Shown here: positions 32,108-41,457 of the stretch, in pieces
Layout of the letters: each line of letters begins with the position of its first letter
Numbering within the stretch: the first letter of the stretch is position 1
Source of the DNA: Bacillus kwashiorkori
Lineage (GTDB): Bacteria > Bacillota > Bacilli > Bacillales > Caldibacillaceae
Direction: 5' to 3'
NCBI RefSeq assembly: GCF_001375515.1
Contig: NZ_CTDX01000015.1
Span: forward strand, 248,001-312,000
DNA: 64,000 nt
The notes under the pieces: generated by a model
The model's input: the letters and a program-made list of their open reading frames with translations, nothing else
What the model was told of the DNA's origin: nothing
The model's database searches: none
Position numbers and translations under genes: made by a program

Positions 32108-33553
32108 ATGAAAAGAAAGTTATTATTAGTAACTATAGTAATTGGCCTCATTCTTGGATTAACTGCCTGTGGCGGTTCTAAAAATGAATCAAGTGGTAGT
32201 AAAGGTGACAAACCGTATGAAATTAAATGGTATACTATCGGAACTCCACAAAAAGATACGGAAAAGGTTTTTGAAGAAGTAAATAAGTATATTAAAGACA
32301 AAATTAATGCAACAGTAAAAATGACCCAAATTGACTGGGGCGATTACGATCAAAAAATGCAAGTGAAAATCTCTTCTGGAGAACCTTTTGATATCGCCTT
32401 TACAAACGGCAGTAACTATATTCAATATGCTCAAAAAGGTGCATTCGTCGCACTTGATGATATGCTTAATAAAGAAGGAAAAGACTTAAAAGAAGCATTA
32501 AATCCGGTACTCCTTGAAGGTGCCAAAGTAAATGGAAAATTATATGGTATTCCATCTAATAAAGAAGCGGCAAGACAATCAGTTTATACTTTTAATAAAC
32601 GATTAGTAGAAAAATACAACTTTGATCTTTCTAAAGTAAAAACATTAGAAGATTTAGAACCGATGTTAAAAGTAATCAAAGAAAATGAACAAGAAATTAC
32701 ACCAATTGCTACTTTCAAAGCTTATTTACCATTTGACTATGTTTTTGAACAAGACATGCCTTTTGCTTTCCCGCTAGAGGGTGATCAAAGTAAAGTAATT
32801 AATCCATTTGCAACAGATATAGCAATGCAAACATATAAAACAATGCATCAATATTTCAAAGCAGGCTATATTAAAGCGGATGCGGCCACAAGTAAAGATA
32901 GCTGGCCAATGGACGTAGAAAACTGGTTTGTACGGATGGGCGATTCCCAACCATATGCCGATAATTTATGGACACGCTCTGCTAAATATGAAGTTGTTTC
33001 CGTTCCTGCAGAAGTTCCAACTACCTTTAATACTTCTGTAACAGGCGCAATCCAAGCCATTTCCGTTACATCGAAAAATCCTGGAAAAGCTATGGAGTTC
33101 TTAAACTTATTAAATTCAGATCCTTATTTACGTAACCTAATAGACAAAGGAATTGAAGGCGTTCACTATGAGAAGAATGCTGATGGTACAATTACAGATT
33201 TACCAGCTCGTGTTGAAAGATACAATTTACCAACTTATTCTCTCGGTAATCACTTCATCTTATATCTATATGGAGATGATCCTGCTGATAAATGGGAAGC
33301 ATTTGAAGAATTTAATGCATCTGCAAGAAAAGCACCAACACTTGGTTTCCATTTCAACGCAGACCCAGTTCGTTCAGAAGTTGCAAGTATTCAAAACGTA
33401 TCCGATGAATTTTATGATGCTATCGCAGTAGGTTCAGTGGATCCGGAAGAATACCTTCCAAAGTTTAATAAAAAATTAAAAGATGCAGGTATAGATAAAG
33501 TATTGGCGGAAATCCAAAAACAATATGATGAATGGAAAAGCCAACAAAATTAA
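32108..33553 (+). CDS. Sugar-binding lipoprotein of the LplBC importer (LplA type)
   Basis: A 481-residue extracellular solute-binding protein. A lipoprotein signal is clear: MKRKLLLV, a hydrophobic stretch, then the lipobox LTAC with Cys21 as the lipidated residue, followed by a Gly/Ser/Asn-rich linker. The mature part has the family-1 periplasmic-binding fold and a C-terminal region of the DUF3502 type seen in B. subtilis LplA-like proteins. The gene follows the two permeases in the order B-C-A and ends at a strong terminator. It would capture oligosaccharides at the cell surface. The large size fits a large ligand, but the ligand is not known. Confidence 0.92.
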   Translation: MKRKLLLVTIVIGLILGLTACGGSKNESSGSKGDKPYEIKWYTIGTPQKDTEKVFEEVNKYIKDKINATVKMTQIDWGDYDQKMQVKISSGEPFDIAFTNGSNYIQYAQKGAFVALDDMLNKEGKDLKEALNPVLLEGAKVNGKLYGIPSNKEAARQSVYTFNKRLVEKYNFDLSKVKTLEDLEPMLKVIKENEQEITPIATFKAYLPFDYVFEQDMPFAFPLEGDQSKVINPFATDIAMQTYKTMHQYFKAGYIKADAATSKDSWPMDVENWFVRMGDSQPYADNLWTRSAKYEVVSVPAEVPTTFNTSVTGAIQAISVTSKNPGKAMEFLNLLNSDPYLRNLIDKGIEGVHYEKNADGTITDLPARVERYNLPTYSLGNHFILYLYGDDPADKWEAFEEFNASARKAPTLGFHFNADPVRSEVASIQNVSDEFYDAIAVGSVDPEEYLPKFNKKLKDAGIDKVLAEIQKQYDEWKSQQN

Positions 33554-33562
33554 TGACGATTG

Positions 33563-33598
33563 AATCAAGCTGGACGTAGTTTACCAGCTTGATTTTTC
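33563..33598 (+). terminator. Rho-independent terminator after the LplBCA operon
   Basis: AATCAAGCTGG (33563-33573) pairs perfectly with CCAGCTTGATT (33584-33594) around a 10-base loop, followed by a T tract. Confidence 0.9.
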
Positions 33599-33676
33599 CA
33601 TTTCCTTTTTGCTCTTTTTATGTTTTAATAAAAAGTGTGTGAAATTCCTCGCAATGTTGTGGTGAAAGAGGGATCA

Positions 33677-35464
33677 ATGTTGATAAATAAATATATAAAA
33701 AGATTTAAATCCAAGATTTTTCATAAAATATTGCTAACATCATCGTTAACAATAATTGTAACCGTTATCTTTCTATTCGTATTATTAACGAACTATTATT
33801 CCGATGTCATTGTTCAAAAAGAGTTGAATTTAAATGTGCGAACAATGGAACAATTGAGTGATTATCTTGTTCATAAAGATGAAAGTCTAAAAGAAATTAC
33901 GCTAAATTTATATACGAGTGGAGAAATGATGGAAGACATTTCGTTTGCTCTTCATAATGGATATGAGGAGTATAATGAATATCGTCTTGATAAATTTACT
34001 AACAGTCCTTCCTTTATGCCGAAAAATATTGACCGGTATTTTTATGGTCATTTTTCACAAGATCAAGATATTAATGCTGTCTTATTATCCTCGGAAAAAT
34101 ATTCGTCCATCGAGTACTTATTTATTTATAACTATATGCGTTGGAATAGTAGTATCGTTAATGTCATTACTAATCCTGTCCGAGGCGATAATCCTTTTCC
34201 CCGAAATGAAATGCTAAGACCAATTATTCGGGAATTAAGAGATACGATAACGAAAACTATTCAGATTAACAACCCATCTTCTTTAGAAAAAATCGGTAAA
34301 TTATCTGTATATTATTCAACGGAAACATTAAATAAAACGATTGAGAGTAAAAATACAGATGTTCATTCTTCATATTTTATCTTTGAAAATGATCAGCTCA
34401 TATACTCATATTATGGCAATCTTCCAGAAAATGTTGTAATAACAGCTCTTACTAACAATCAGGACAAATTAGAATTAGATGGTAAAAAATATTTTATAAA
34501 TAAATTCAAAAATAACAACTATCAACTATTGACGGTTATTCCAGAAAGTGAACTAATGAAATTATCCTTTTTCAGAGGAACGATGTGGGTTCTAGTAAGT
34601 GTTCTAACCATTATCTCATTAATAATTACGTATTATACGATGAAGAACTATTCTGCAAGAATTCAACTAATCGATACTACCATTAAAGAAGTGGAAACAG
34701 GAAATTTAGATGTGCGCATTCCTACTTCTAAAAGGGATGATGAACTAACAACAATTGCTAACAGTTTTAATAGCATGTTGGATCAAGTCAATTATTATAT
34801 TCAGCATTTTTATGTATTAACGATGAAACAACAACAGGCAGAATTAAAGGCTCTGCAAGCACAAATTAATCCACATTTTCTCTTTAACACGTTAGAAGTG
34901 ATTCGAATGCAGGCACTAATAGACGGTTCCAAACAATCGAGCAAAATGATTTTTCTTCTTTCCAAATTATTTAGATACACATTGGAATCGAAAGAAATGG
35001 TTCCCCTTTATCTAGAAATAGAAAATGCTAAGCAGTATTTAGAGTTAATCCAATTACACTATCCAAATAAATTGCATGTGGAAATCCATACTCCAAAACA
35101 GTTAGAACAATTACAAATTCAAAAACTGACACTTCAACCTATCATTGAAAATTATATTGTCCATGGTTTTAAAGTGGATATAAGTAATAACTGTCTCTCC
35201 ATTGATGTGATAGACAATAATGATAATGTCATAATTAAAATACAGGATAACGGAAAAGGAATTAGTGCTAATCGGTTAAAGGAAATTTCTGTTCATTTAA
35301 ACTCATCGGATGAATCAGAACTAAAATCAATAGGATTAAAAAATATTCATCATCGGTTGAAACTAAAACATGGAGAATCATACGGACTGACAATTGAAAG
35401 TAAAGAAAATGAAGGTACCATTGTCTCTATTTTATTACCAAAAGGTGGGATTAATCATGTTTAA
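33677..35464 (+). CDS. YesM-type sensor histidine kinase
   Basis: A 595-residue membrane kinase. Helices near residues 20-40 and 300-322 flank an extracellular sensor of about 260 residues, followed by a HAMP domain, a His_kinase domain with phospho-acceptor His400 in QAQINPHFLFNTL, and a HATPase_c domain (DNGKGI). ATG 33677 has AGAGGG a few bases upstream. The stop overlaps the response regulator start by eight bases, implying translational coupling. YesM/YesN pairs beside LplABC importers control those importers, so this one probably senses an extracellular glycan or the binding protein. Confidence 0.93.
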   Translation: MLINKYIKRFKSKIFHKILLTSSLTIIVTVIFLFVLLTNYYSDVIVQKELNLNVRTMEQLSDYLVHKDESLKEITLNLYTSGEMMEDISFALHNGYEEYNEYRLDKFTNSPSFMPKNIDRYFYGHFSQDQDINAVLLSSEKYSSIEYLFIYNYMRWNSSIVNVITNPVRGDNPFPRNEMLRPIIRELRDTITKTIQINNPSSLEKIGKLSVYYSTETLNKTIESKNTDVHSSYFIFENDQLIYSYYGNLPENVVITALTNNQDKLELDGKKYFINKFKNNNYQLLTVIPESELMKLSFFRGTMWVLVSVLTIISLIITYYTMKNYSARIQLIDTTIKEVETGNLDVRIPTSKRDDELTTIANSFNSMLDQVNYYIQHFYVLTMKQQQAELKALQAQINPHFLFNTLEVIRMQALIDGSKQSSKMIFLLSKLFRYTLESKEMVPLYLEIENAKQYLELIQLHYPNKLHVEIHTPKQLEQLQIQKLTLQPIIENYIVHGFKVDISNNCLSIDVIDNNDNVIIKIQDNGKGISANRLKEISVHLNSSDESELKSIGLKNIHHRLKLKHGESYGLTIESKENEGTIVSILLPKGGINHV

Positions 35465-36965
35465 AGTAGTATTAGTCGATGATCAACCGATAATTACTCA
35501 AGGATTAAAAGCGTTAATCGATTGGGAGGATTATGGTTTTGAAATTAATTATATTGCTCAAGACGGTCTTGAAGCATTGAATTATTTAAAAACTAATCCG
35601 GTTGACTTGTTAATTACCGATATTATAATGCCGAATATGACCGGATTAGAACTGATTAAAGAAGTTAAAATAATTCTTCCGCAACTGAAATGTGTCATTC
35701 TATCAGGTTATCAAGAGTTTGACTATATAAAACAAGGTTTAATGCTAGGTATAGAGAACTATTTAGTAAAACCGGTAGACGAAGAAGAACTATTAAAAAC
35801 AATTCAGACAATTGGTGAAAAACTATCAGCGCTTCGGGACACAAATTTGGTAACTGAATCATCAACAATGAAGGACAATACACTTTGGCGCTTACTAAAC
35901 GGTGAAATTGAAAAAAGTGAATGGTCGGAAAGATTATCTTTATATGATATTGAACTAGTTCATCCTTTTTACAACGTATCTATATTAACTTATGAAAACA
36001 TGGTTGATAAAGAAATTAGCAATCATATTAGAGGCTACATCGAGCAAAATTATCCAGCTATTTGTTTATATAGTCCTGATAAGGAATTAATTATTTTGTT
36101 TTATGAAGACGATAAGCAGTCTTTATTGAAATGGAATCGTAAACTAGAAGAGGCCATGATATCAAATAATTTTAGTAACGGTGCCTTTTATGTAGCAATG
36201 GGTATGCCAGTGGAATCAGCAGATGAATTGGAAGAAAGCTATTTAAATGCAAAGGAGAAAAATTTACTCCAAGTATATGTTAATGAAAACACATTAATCT
36301 ATGAAACAGTGAATTTTGATAAGCAAAATTTATTAAAAGTACAACAAAATTTTAAGGAAAAAATGATTAAACAGCTAGCTAATTTAACGAATCACATACC
36401 AACATTAATCAATGATTTTTATTACATCTTAACAAAGAATGGGAGAGAATTTTTATCACCATCTATAGCAAAAAATTATACGATTGAACTAATTGCCTAT
36501 ATTCATCACTCGTTACAACCAGATGAATTTACGAATCATGCAATCGCGATTGAAAAAATTGTTTATGCATCGAGTGTGGAGGAAATGAAGGGAATTCTTG
36601 ATGATTATTGTAATGATTTAATACTATCTATCCAAAATCAAAGCAAACAAAGAAGTCCTATCGTTCAAAACGTTCTCGACTATATTCATACACACTACCA
36701 CCAAGAGTTATCGTTAAAAACTTTAGGACAGCGCTTCCATATTAATGCAATATATTTAGGACAGCTTTTCCAAAAAGAGGTAGGCATCGTTTTTTCTGAA
36801 TATATTAACCGCTACCGGCTTGAAAGGGCAAAAGAACTATTAAAAACAACAAACTACCGTGCTGGTGAAATTGGCAGACAAGTTGGCTATTCTGACACAA
36901 CGTACTTTTATAAACAATTTAAGAAAAGTGTTGGGGTTACACCTACCGAATGGAGAAATATATAG
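35457..36965 (+). CDS. YesN-type response regulator (receiver + AraC DNA-binding domain)
   Basis: A 502-residue regulator. The receiver domain (1-120) has the acidic pair VVLVDDQ and phospho-acceptor Asp55 in LLITDIIMPN. A long central linker (about 150-390) precedes a C-terminal double helix-turn-helix AraC domain (about 405-500). The start ATG lies inside the end of the kinase gene after AAAGGTGGGA. Its target is probably the LplBCA operon and perhaps the glycosidases on both sides. Confidence 0.93.
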   Translation: MFKVVLVDDQPIITQGLKALIDWEDYGFEINYIAQDGLEALNYLKTNPVDLLITDIIMPNMTGLELIKEVKIILPQLKCVILSGYQEFDYIKQGLMLGIENYLVKPVDEEELLKTIQTIGEKLSALRDTNLVTESSTMKDNTLWRLLNGEIEKSEWSERLSLYDIELVHPFYNVSILTYENMVDKEISNHIRGYIEQNYPAICLYSPDKELIILFYEDDKQSLLKWNRKLEEAMISNNFSNGAFYVAMGMPVESADELEESYLNAKEKNLLQVYVNENTLIYETVNFDKQNLLKVQQNFKEKMIKQLANLTNHIPTLINDFYYILTKNGREFLSPSIAKNYTIELIAYIHHSLQPDEFTNHAIAIEKIVYASSVEEMKGILDDYCNDLILSIQNQSKQRSPIVQNVLDYIHTHYHQELSLKTLGQRFHINAIYLGQLFQKEVGIVFSEYINRYRLERAKELLKTTNYRAGEIGRQVGYSDTTYFYKQFKKSVGVTPTEWRNI

Positions 36966-37028
36966 TTGCAATGTTCTCGAAAATGTAAGTGTTTTAACGG
37001 ATTATAGATAGAAAGCAGGAGATAATAG

Positions 37029-38021
37029 ATGGTTTATTTAGCAGCAGAAAATCGTTATGAAAAAATGAAATATCACCGTGTTGGTAAGTCAGGGTTAAAA
37101 TTATCCGCTATTTCGTTAGGTCTTTGGCATAATTTCGGTAGTGTCGATTCATATGAAAATGGCCGTGAAATATTGCGAAAAGCTTTCGATTTAGGAATTA
37201 CTCATTTTGACTTAGCTAACAATTACGGACCTCCTCCAGGTTCTGCGGAAGAAATGTTTGGTCGTATGTTAAAGACCGATTTTGCCCCATATCGTGATGA
37301 AATGATTATTTCTACGAAGGCTGGATATTATATGTGGCCAGGCCCATATGGTGACTGGGGTTCGAGGAAATACTTAATCTCTAGTCTAGACCAAAGTTTA
37401 AAACGGCTCGGCATAGATTATGTCGATATATTTTACCATCATCGTCCAGACCCAAATACACCTTTAGAAGAAACAATGTTGGCTCTTGATCAGATTGTTC
37501 GGCAAGGAAAAGCTTTATATGTCGGCATCTCTAATTATAGTGCGGAACAAACAGCCGCAGCAATTCGCATTTTAACTGAACTCGGAACCCCATTACTTAT
37601 TCATCAGCCGAGTTATTCCATGTTTAATCGCTGGATAGAAGACGGCTTACAAGATGTGTTGGAGGAAAATGGTGTTGGCTCCATTGTCTTTTCACCGCTT
37701 GCACAAGGTTTGTTAACAAATAAATATTTGAACGGTGTTCCTCGTGATTCAAGGGCGGCAAAACCACATGGATTTTTACAAGAGAAAGATGTCAATGACG
37801 CAGCTATTGCTAAAGTACAAGCACTTAACGAGATTGCGAAAGAACGTGGTCAAAGTTTAGCACAAATGGCATTAGCGTGGGTATTGCGTGGCGAGAGAGT
37901 TACTTCCGCATTAGTAGGGGCAAGCCGCGTAAGCCAAATTGAAGATAATGTAAAAGCAGTGGAAAACCTTGAGCTTAGTGGGGAAGAGTTGGAGAGAATA
38001 GAAGCAATCTTAACTAACTAA
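37029..38021 (+). CDS. Aldo/keto reductase, YghZ/Gpr-like
   Basis: A 330-residue NADPH-dependent aldo-keto reductase. Family motifs are KSGLKLSAISLGLW, the catalytic Tyr in FDLANNYGPPPGSAEE, the lysine strand STKAGYYMWPGPYG and YHHRPDPNTPLEET; the C-terminal half carries the nucleotide-binding region (ALVGASRVSQIEDN). This subgroup includes E. coli L-glyceraldehyde-3-phosphate reductase (YghZ) and potassium-channel beta-like proteins. A GCAGGAG site precedes the ATG. Its link to glycan use is positional only. Confidence 0.88.
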   Translation: MVYLAAENRYEKMKYHRVGKSGLKLSAISLGLWHNFGSVDSYENGREILRKAFDLGITHFDLANNYGPPPGSAEEMFGRMLKTDFAPYRDEMIISTKAGYYMWPGPYGDWGSRKYLISSLDQSLKRLGIDYVDIFYHHRPDPNTPLEETMLALDQIVRQGKALYVGISNYSAEQTAAAIRILTELGTPLLIHQPSYSMFNRWIEDGLQDVLEENGVGSIVFSPLAQGLLTNKYLNGVPRDSRAAKPHGFLQEKDVNDAAIAKVQALNEIAKERGQSLAQMALAWVLRGERVTSALVGASRVSQIEDNVKAVENLELSGEELERIEAILTN

Positions 38022-38039
38022 AATAACCGTGACATATTG

Positions 38040-38079
38040 AATAAACCTGAGGCCAATACTCGCCCCAGGTTTATTTGTT
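38040..38079 (+). terminator. Probable terminator after the aldo/keto reductase
   Basis: AATAAACCTG and CAGGTTTATT form a 10-pair stem around a 16-base loop; the following T tract is short (TGTTT). Confidence 0.6.
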
Positions 38080-38132
38080 TCATCTAAGTATAAATGAGTA
38101 TTAGAGAAAAGATACACGTGGCAACCGATTGG

Positions 38133-39053
38133 TCAAAGTTCCAAATGCTCTTTCAACATTTGCTGTAGTGAAGCTTTTTCTTGATCGGAAACAATATAAT
38201 AGTAGATATTATTTATTCTTGTTCCTTGACCTTTAATTTGATGTTGCTCAATCTTTTTGGCAGCAGATTTATAATGTTTTTGAATCTTTAACATTTCATC
38301 AAAGGTTAAATTTGTTCGTACATTTGCTCCGAGCGCTTTAAATATATCGTCATAGTTTGTTAAAGTACTTAAACTAGCACCTTCGCGGACAACTTGTTCA
38401 ATTATTTGTCTTTGTCGGAGTTGACGCCCGAAGTCACCTCGAGGATCCTCATACCGCATTCGTGCAAAACTTAACGCTTGTTCTCCATTTAGTCGAATAT
38501 TACCGGTAGGAAAATGATGGGAACCGACAGTGAAATCTAAATCATTGTTAACGGTAATACCGCCGACTGCATCAACAATGTCTTTAAAACCTTCCATATT
38601 AATTTGAACGAAGTAATCGACAGGAATATCAAAGAAATGTTCCACAGTATCGATGGACATTTCTACTCCGCCAAATGCATAGGCATGGTTTATTTTATCT
38701 TCAATGCCTTTGCCAATAATGGTCGTCCTCGTATCACGAGGAATACTAACCATATGAATGGATTCCTCATTTGGATTGACAGTAAGTAATATCATTGAGT
38801 CGGAACGCCCTCGGTCACCGGCACGCTGATCTACACCGAGTAACAAGACGGAAAATGGATGTTTTTCTCCAAGTGAAACGTCCTCGAGTCGTTTTTCCGA
38901 TGTTTGCCTAATTGGTTGATGCATTGTTTCGACCGCATTTGTTAACGAATTCCAAATAGAAAAAACATAGGCTCCAATACCTATTACAATCACGCCAAAA
39001 ATAATGAAAGTAATTTTCAACCACTTTTTCATCTTTTTCTTTTCACTTCTCAT
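38133..39053 (-). CDS. LytR-CpsA-Psr (LCP) family wall-polymer ligase, TagU-like
   Basis: A 306-residue membrane-anchored protein: cytoplasmic KKKMKKWLK, one N-terminal helix (about 10-32), then the extracellular LCP domain. Key motifs are SVLLLGVDQR, GRSDSMILLTVNP, SIPRDTR, INHAYAFGG and the arginine-rich EDPRGDFGRQLRQRQ that binds the lipid pyrophosphate. LCP enzymes transfer teichoic acid or other polymers from undecaprenyl carrier to peptidoglycan. It closely resembles the LCP gene at 50944, suggesting duplication, and is more distant from the one at 56798. Confidence 0.92.
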   Translation of the reverse strand: MRSEKKKMKKWLKITFIIFGVIVIGIGAYVFSIWNSLTNAVETMHQPIRQTSEKRLEDVSLGEKHPFSVLLLGVDQRAGDRGRSDSMILLTVNPNEESIHMVSIPRDTRTTIIGKGIEDKINHAYAFGGVEMSIDTVEHFFDIPVDYFVQINMEGFKDIVDAVGGITVNNDLDFTVGSHHFPTGNIRLNGEQALSFARMRYEDPRGDFGRQLRQRQIIEQVVREGASLSTLTNYDDIFKALGANVRTNLTFDEMLKIQKHYKSAAKKIEQHQIKGQGTRINNIYYYIVSDQEKASLQQMLKEHLEL

Positions 39054-39257
39054 GATTCTTCCCTCACAATGTCATATCGAGTTAGTAATTTAATTTGCAA
39101 TGAACTTTACATAAAATAATACACGAGATAATATAATTTTGCTAGATTGTATATGTTAATCCACGAAAAAAAGGGCTCGTTTGCCCCAAAAGAATTACTT
39201 ATATCAAATATTAAAGGTGCTATTATGATATTAGCTTATTTACCTCAAAAACATTTT

Positions 39258-40160
39258 TTATAAGATATAACTATAGTCAGGATAAACAAACTCGGTAAAG
39301 CTAGTTAATAATTCTTTATCAAATAGTATTTTATCACTTATTAATATTTCCAATGCGTCTTGCGTACTAAATGCTTTACGATACGGTCGGTCTAAAGTTA
39401 ATGCAGAAAAAACATCGGTAATCATTAACATTTTAACTTCTTTGGATAGCCTTTCTGGTTGATTGTTCGGATAACCAGTTCCATCCACTCTTAAATGATG
39501 GAATTTAGCTAAGTGACAAATTTGCTCCGAAAATCCTAACTTACAGAGTAATTGCGCACCGTAAATAGGATGTTTTTTTACTTTTTCAAACTCTGCGAAG
39601 GTTAATTTCCCTTTCTTCTGTAATATATCCCGTGGAATTTTAATTTTACCAATATCGTGTAGTAAAAAACCAGTAGCAATTTCTTGTATGTTGGAAAGTT
39701 CTAACTGCTTTCCCCAAAGGGAGCCGATAATAAATACGTCTAGTGAATGTTCATAACTATACATATCCCAAATTTTTAGGGCAGACATAATATTTTCAAC
39801 AGTTTCCTTTGCCATAATAGATGTAAATAAATCGTTAATAAAATGATAGTTATCATCAGACGATAAAATACTATGATATCGCCCACTTTTTCCGGCCTTT
39901 AATAAAAATTCATAAAATACTTCATTTAAATATTCCACAGTAAATGCTTGTTTAATAGAGTTGTCAATAATTTTATTGCCTTTATTTGTTGTAGGCACTT
40001 GCTTTACTAATACATATTCCATTCCTGTCGTTTGGATATCGATAATTGAACCCATTGTTAAGATTGTTCCAGCTTTTAATATCAAAGTTTCCCCGTCATA
40101 AATATCTTCGGCAATAATGTCACCAACTGTTAACCATTTGATATTTTTTTTGTACAACAT
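39258..40160 (-). CDS. HD-GYP domain protein (probable c-di-GMP phosphodiesterase)
   Basis: A 300-residue protein with an N-terminal HD-GYP-associated region (1-90) and an HD-GYP domain (about 115-290). The metal motif LLHDIGK has His168-Asp169, with HPIYGAQLL and the signature HHLRVDGTGYP starting at His221; the usual acidic residue after the second His is replaced (HHLR for HHER), a mild deviation. No receiver or membrane segment. ATG 40160 was chosen over GTG 40169 because AAGGAG is then correctly spaced at eight bases. A c-di-GMP-I riboswitch lies about 340 bases upstream on the same strand, giving independent support for a c-di-GMP role. Confidence 0.9.
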   Translation of the reverse strand: MLYKKNIKWLTVGDIIAEDIYDGETLILKAGTILTMGSIIDIQTTGMEYVLVKQVPTTNKGNKIIDNSIKQAFTVEYLNEVFYEFLLKAGKSGRYHSILSSDDNYHFINDLFTSIMAKETVENIMSALKIWDMYSYEHSLDVFIIGSLWGKQLELSNIQEIATGFLLHDIGKIKIPRDILQKKGKLTFAEFEKVKKHPIYGAQLLCKLGFSEQICHLAKFHHLRVDGTGYPNNQPERLSKEVKMLMITDVFSALTLDRPYRKAFSTQDALEILISDKILFDKELLTSFTEFVYPDYSYIL

Positions 40161-40905
40161 ATAAGCCACTCCTTAAAAAGCATGGATTTGATGAATGTAA
40201 AGCAAGGTGAACGGTTGTAGCAAGGAGTCTATAAACTAACAGTAACTGGTAGCTATATTCCCCACAATGCTTAATCGCAGTCAAAGTACTTCGGCAATCA
40301 AGTGTTAACGATAAGGAAATAAACTACCATTATAGGAATGCTTCAAACATTTGTACTAGTAAGGCTTTTACGTCAGAAAATTCCACTGACTCGTATTTCA
40401 TTTTCAAAAGTTTGCTGATTGGGAAAAATTAGTAGTAGTGGACTTAGATTACAACTATAGGTTTCAAGTCACACTTCTAAAAGATATACTTTAACCTATA
40501 CCTTTCAGAAGCTGGCTGACTTGGTGAAAAGAGCACTCACTTTAGTCCCTATAGCTTTGCGTCACCATTTTTCAATGGCTTTGCCTTTGTGGGGTATTAA
40601 GAAGAAATAATGTATTGTTACTAGAATAAATAATAAAAGTAGTTATTAAAAACCGCTTCCCGGAAACTTATCTTCCTGCTGAAATTACTTCTTTAAACAA
40701 TCAAAATGTAAGTTGGTTATTAATATTAAGAGTATTATAACAGAGATATCAAGAGAAACCAATAAATAAAACTCTAAAATAGGTTTAAATTAATAGAAAA
40801 AGGGAAAAATGAGACTTTTATCATGATTCTTAGTAAAAAAAGTTGGACTTTTTTACTAGTAAAGGGTAAAATGTGGTATAAGAATAATGTATAAAGGTGA
40901 ACAAA
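40161..40905. other. Intergenic region between HD-GYP and Spo0E-like genes
   Basis: It holds the riboswitch leader on the minus strand. Between the aptamer and the HD-GYP start lie about 310 bases with no convincing gene; a 23-codon minus-strand frame at 40330-40401 lacks a ribosome site. The part from 40600 to 40880 is AT-rich; TATAAG near 40879 could be a -10 for the Spo0E-like gene. Confidence 0.5.
40500..40592 (-). ncRNA. c-di-GMP-I (GEMM-I) riboswitch aptamer
   Basis: Read on the minus strand, the segment contains GGCAAAGCC, a CCATT-GAAA-AATGG hairpin with a GNRA tetraloop, then GACGCAAAGC, GGGACTAAAG, a short GTGA/TCAC hairpin, and AAGTCAGCCAG. These are the conserved blocks of the c-di-GMP-I aptamer in order, including the CGCAAAGC core, the tetraloop and the 3' AGCCAG strand. 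It lies in the leader of the HD-GYP gene with no other gene between. A stable stem (CTTCTGAAAGGTATA with TATATCTTTTAGAAG, 40474-40511) overlaps the aptamer's 3' end and may be the expression platform. It lacks a T tract, so the mode of control is unclear. Confidence 0.88.
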
Positions 40906-41076
40906 TTGTCCAAAGATGATCTTACTTCTATATTACAATTAATTGAACAGAAGAGGCTGGAAATGGAGTTTTATGTAAAGACGGAAGGTTTTTCTTCTCT
41001 TAATACAATCCATATTAGCCAAGAGCTGGATAAGTTAATATATCAAGTACAGTCTCAGCGTATATCGGAAAGTTAA
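40906..41076 (+). CDS. Spo0E-like aspartyl-phosphate phosphatase (small)
   Basis: A 56-residue protein starting at TTG 40906 with AAAGGTG six bases upstream; GTG 40897 would add three residues. It has the Spo0E pattern of two short helices: an IEQKRLEM segment near residues 13-20 and the signature SQELDKLI at 38-45. Spo0E-type proteins dephosphorylate Spo0A-P or related response regulators and so delay sporulation. It is short, as usual for the family, and easily missed. A strong terminator follows 80 bases later. Which response regulator it targets is not known. Confidence 0.82.
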   Translation: MSKDDLTSILQLIEQKRLEMEFYVKTEGFSSLNTIHISQELDKLIYQVQSQRISES

Positions 41077-41457
41077 TAATACGATACAATGGTTATTGCA
41101 CCCATGATGGGAAGTATCTTTCGTACCATTAAAGAAACAAGTTAAATTCCATTTAATAATCCAAATCTGAAGCCGCGGTTATGTGGCGATAGGTTTGGAT
41201 TTTTTTGTGAAAATTTTAATATGTTATAAAACGACTGCAACAAATTACCTAGTGAAAGAACTCGAATAGTGGGGAAATGAGGAATAAGTACCGATGTTTT
41301 GTCGAAAAGTTAGGGCAGATGATTGATATACGGATAAATTTATCTATGATAGCGTTAATAAGTGTCATGCGTTATTGATGCATGATGTGCTCAGAGAGGT
41401 GAAGCTTGTACACCTTTTAACAAATTTTCAAATCTTTTTAAACAAGGGGGAGAAACA
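41077..41457. other. Intergenic region before the first LPXTG protease
   Basis: It contains the terminator of the Spo0E-like gene (listed separately), then about 250 bases leading to the protease with a small AGGTG/CACCT hairpin near 41397-41416 and the ribosome site AAGGGGGAGA. No gene is apparent. Confidence 0.5.
41158..41207 (+). terminator. Terminator after the Spo0E-like gene, two-tier stem
   Basis: AATCCAAATCT pairs with AGGTTTGGATT (11 pairs, one G-U), enclosing a second stem GCCGC/GTGGC, then seven T residues. Confidence 0.85.

Noticed and set aside
40330-40401. A 23-codon minus-strand frame between the riboswitch and the HD-GYP gene
   Set aside because: No ribosome site precedes its ATG and the peptide matches nothing I recognise; it could only be tested by ribosome profiling.
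40474-40511. Intrinsic terminator for the riboswitch
   Set aside because: The stem is strong but is followed by TGTGACTTG rather than a T tract on the minus strand.
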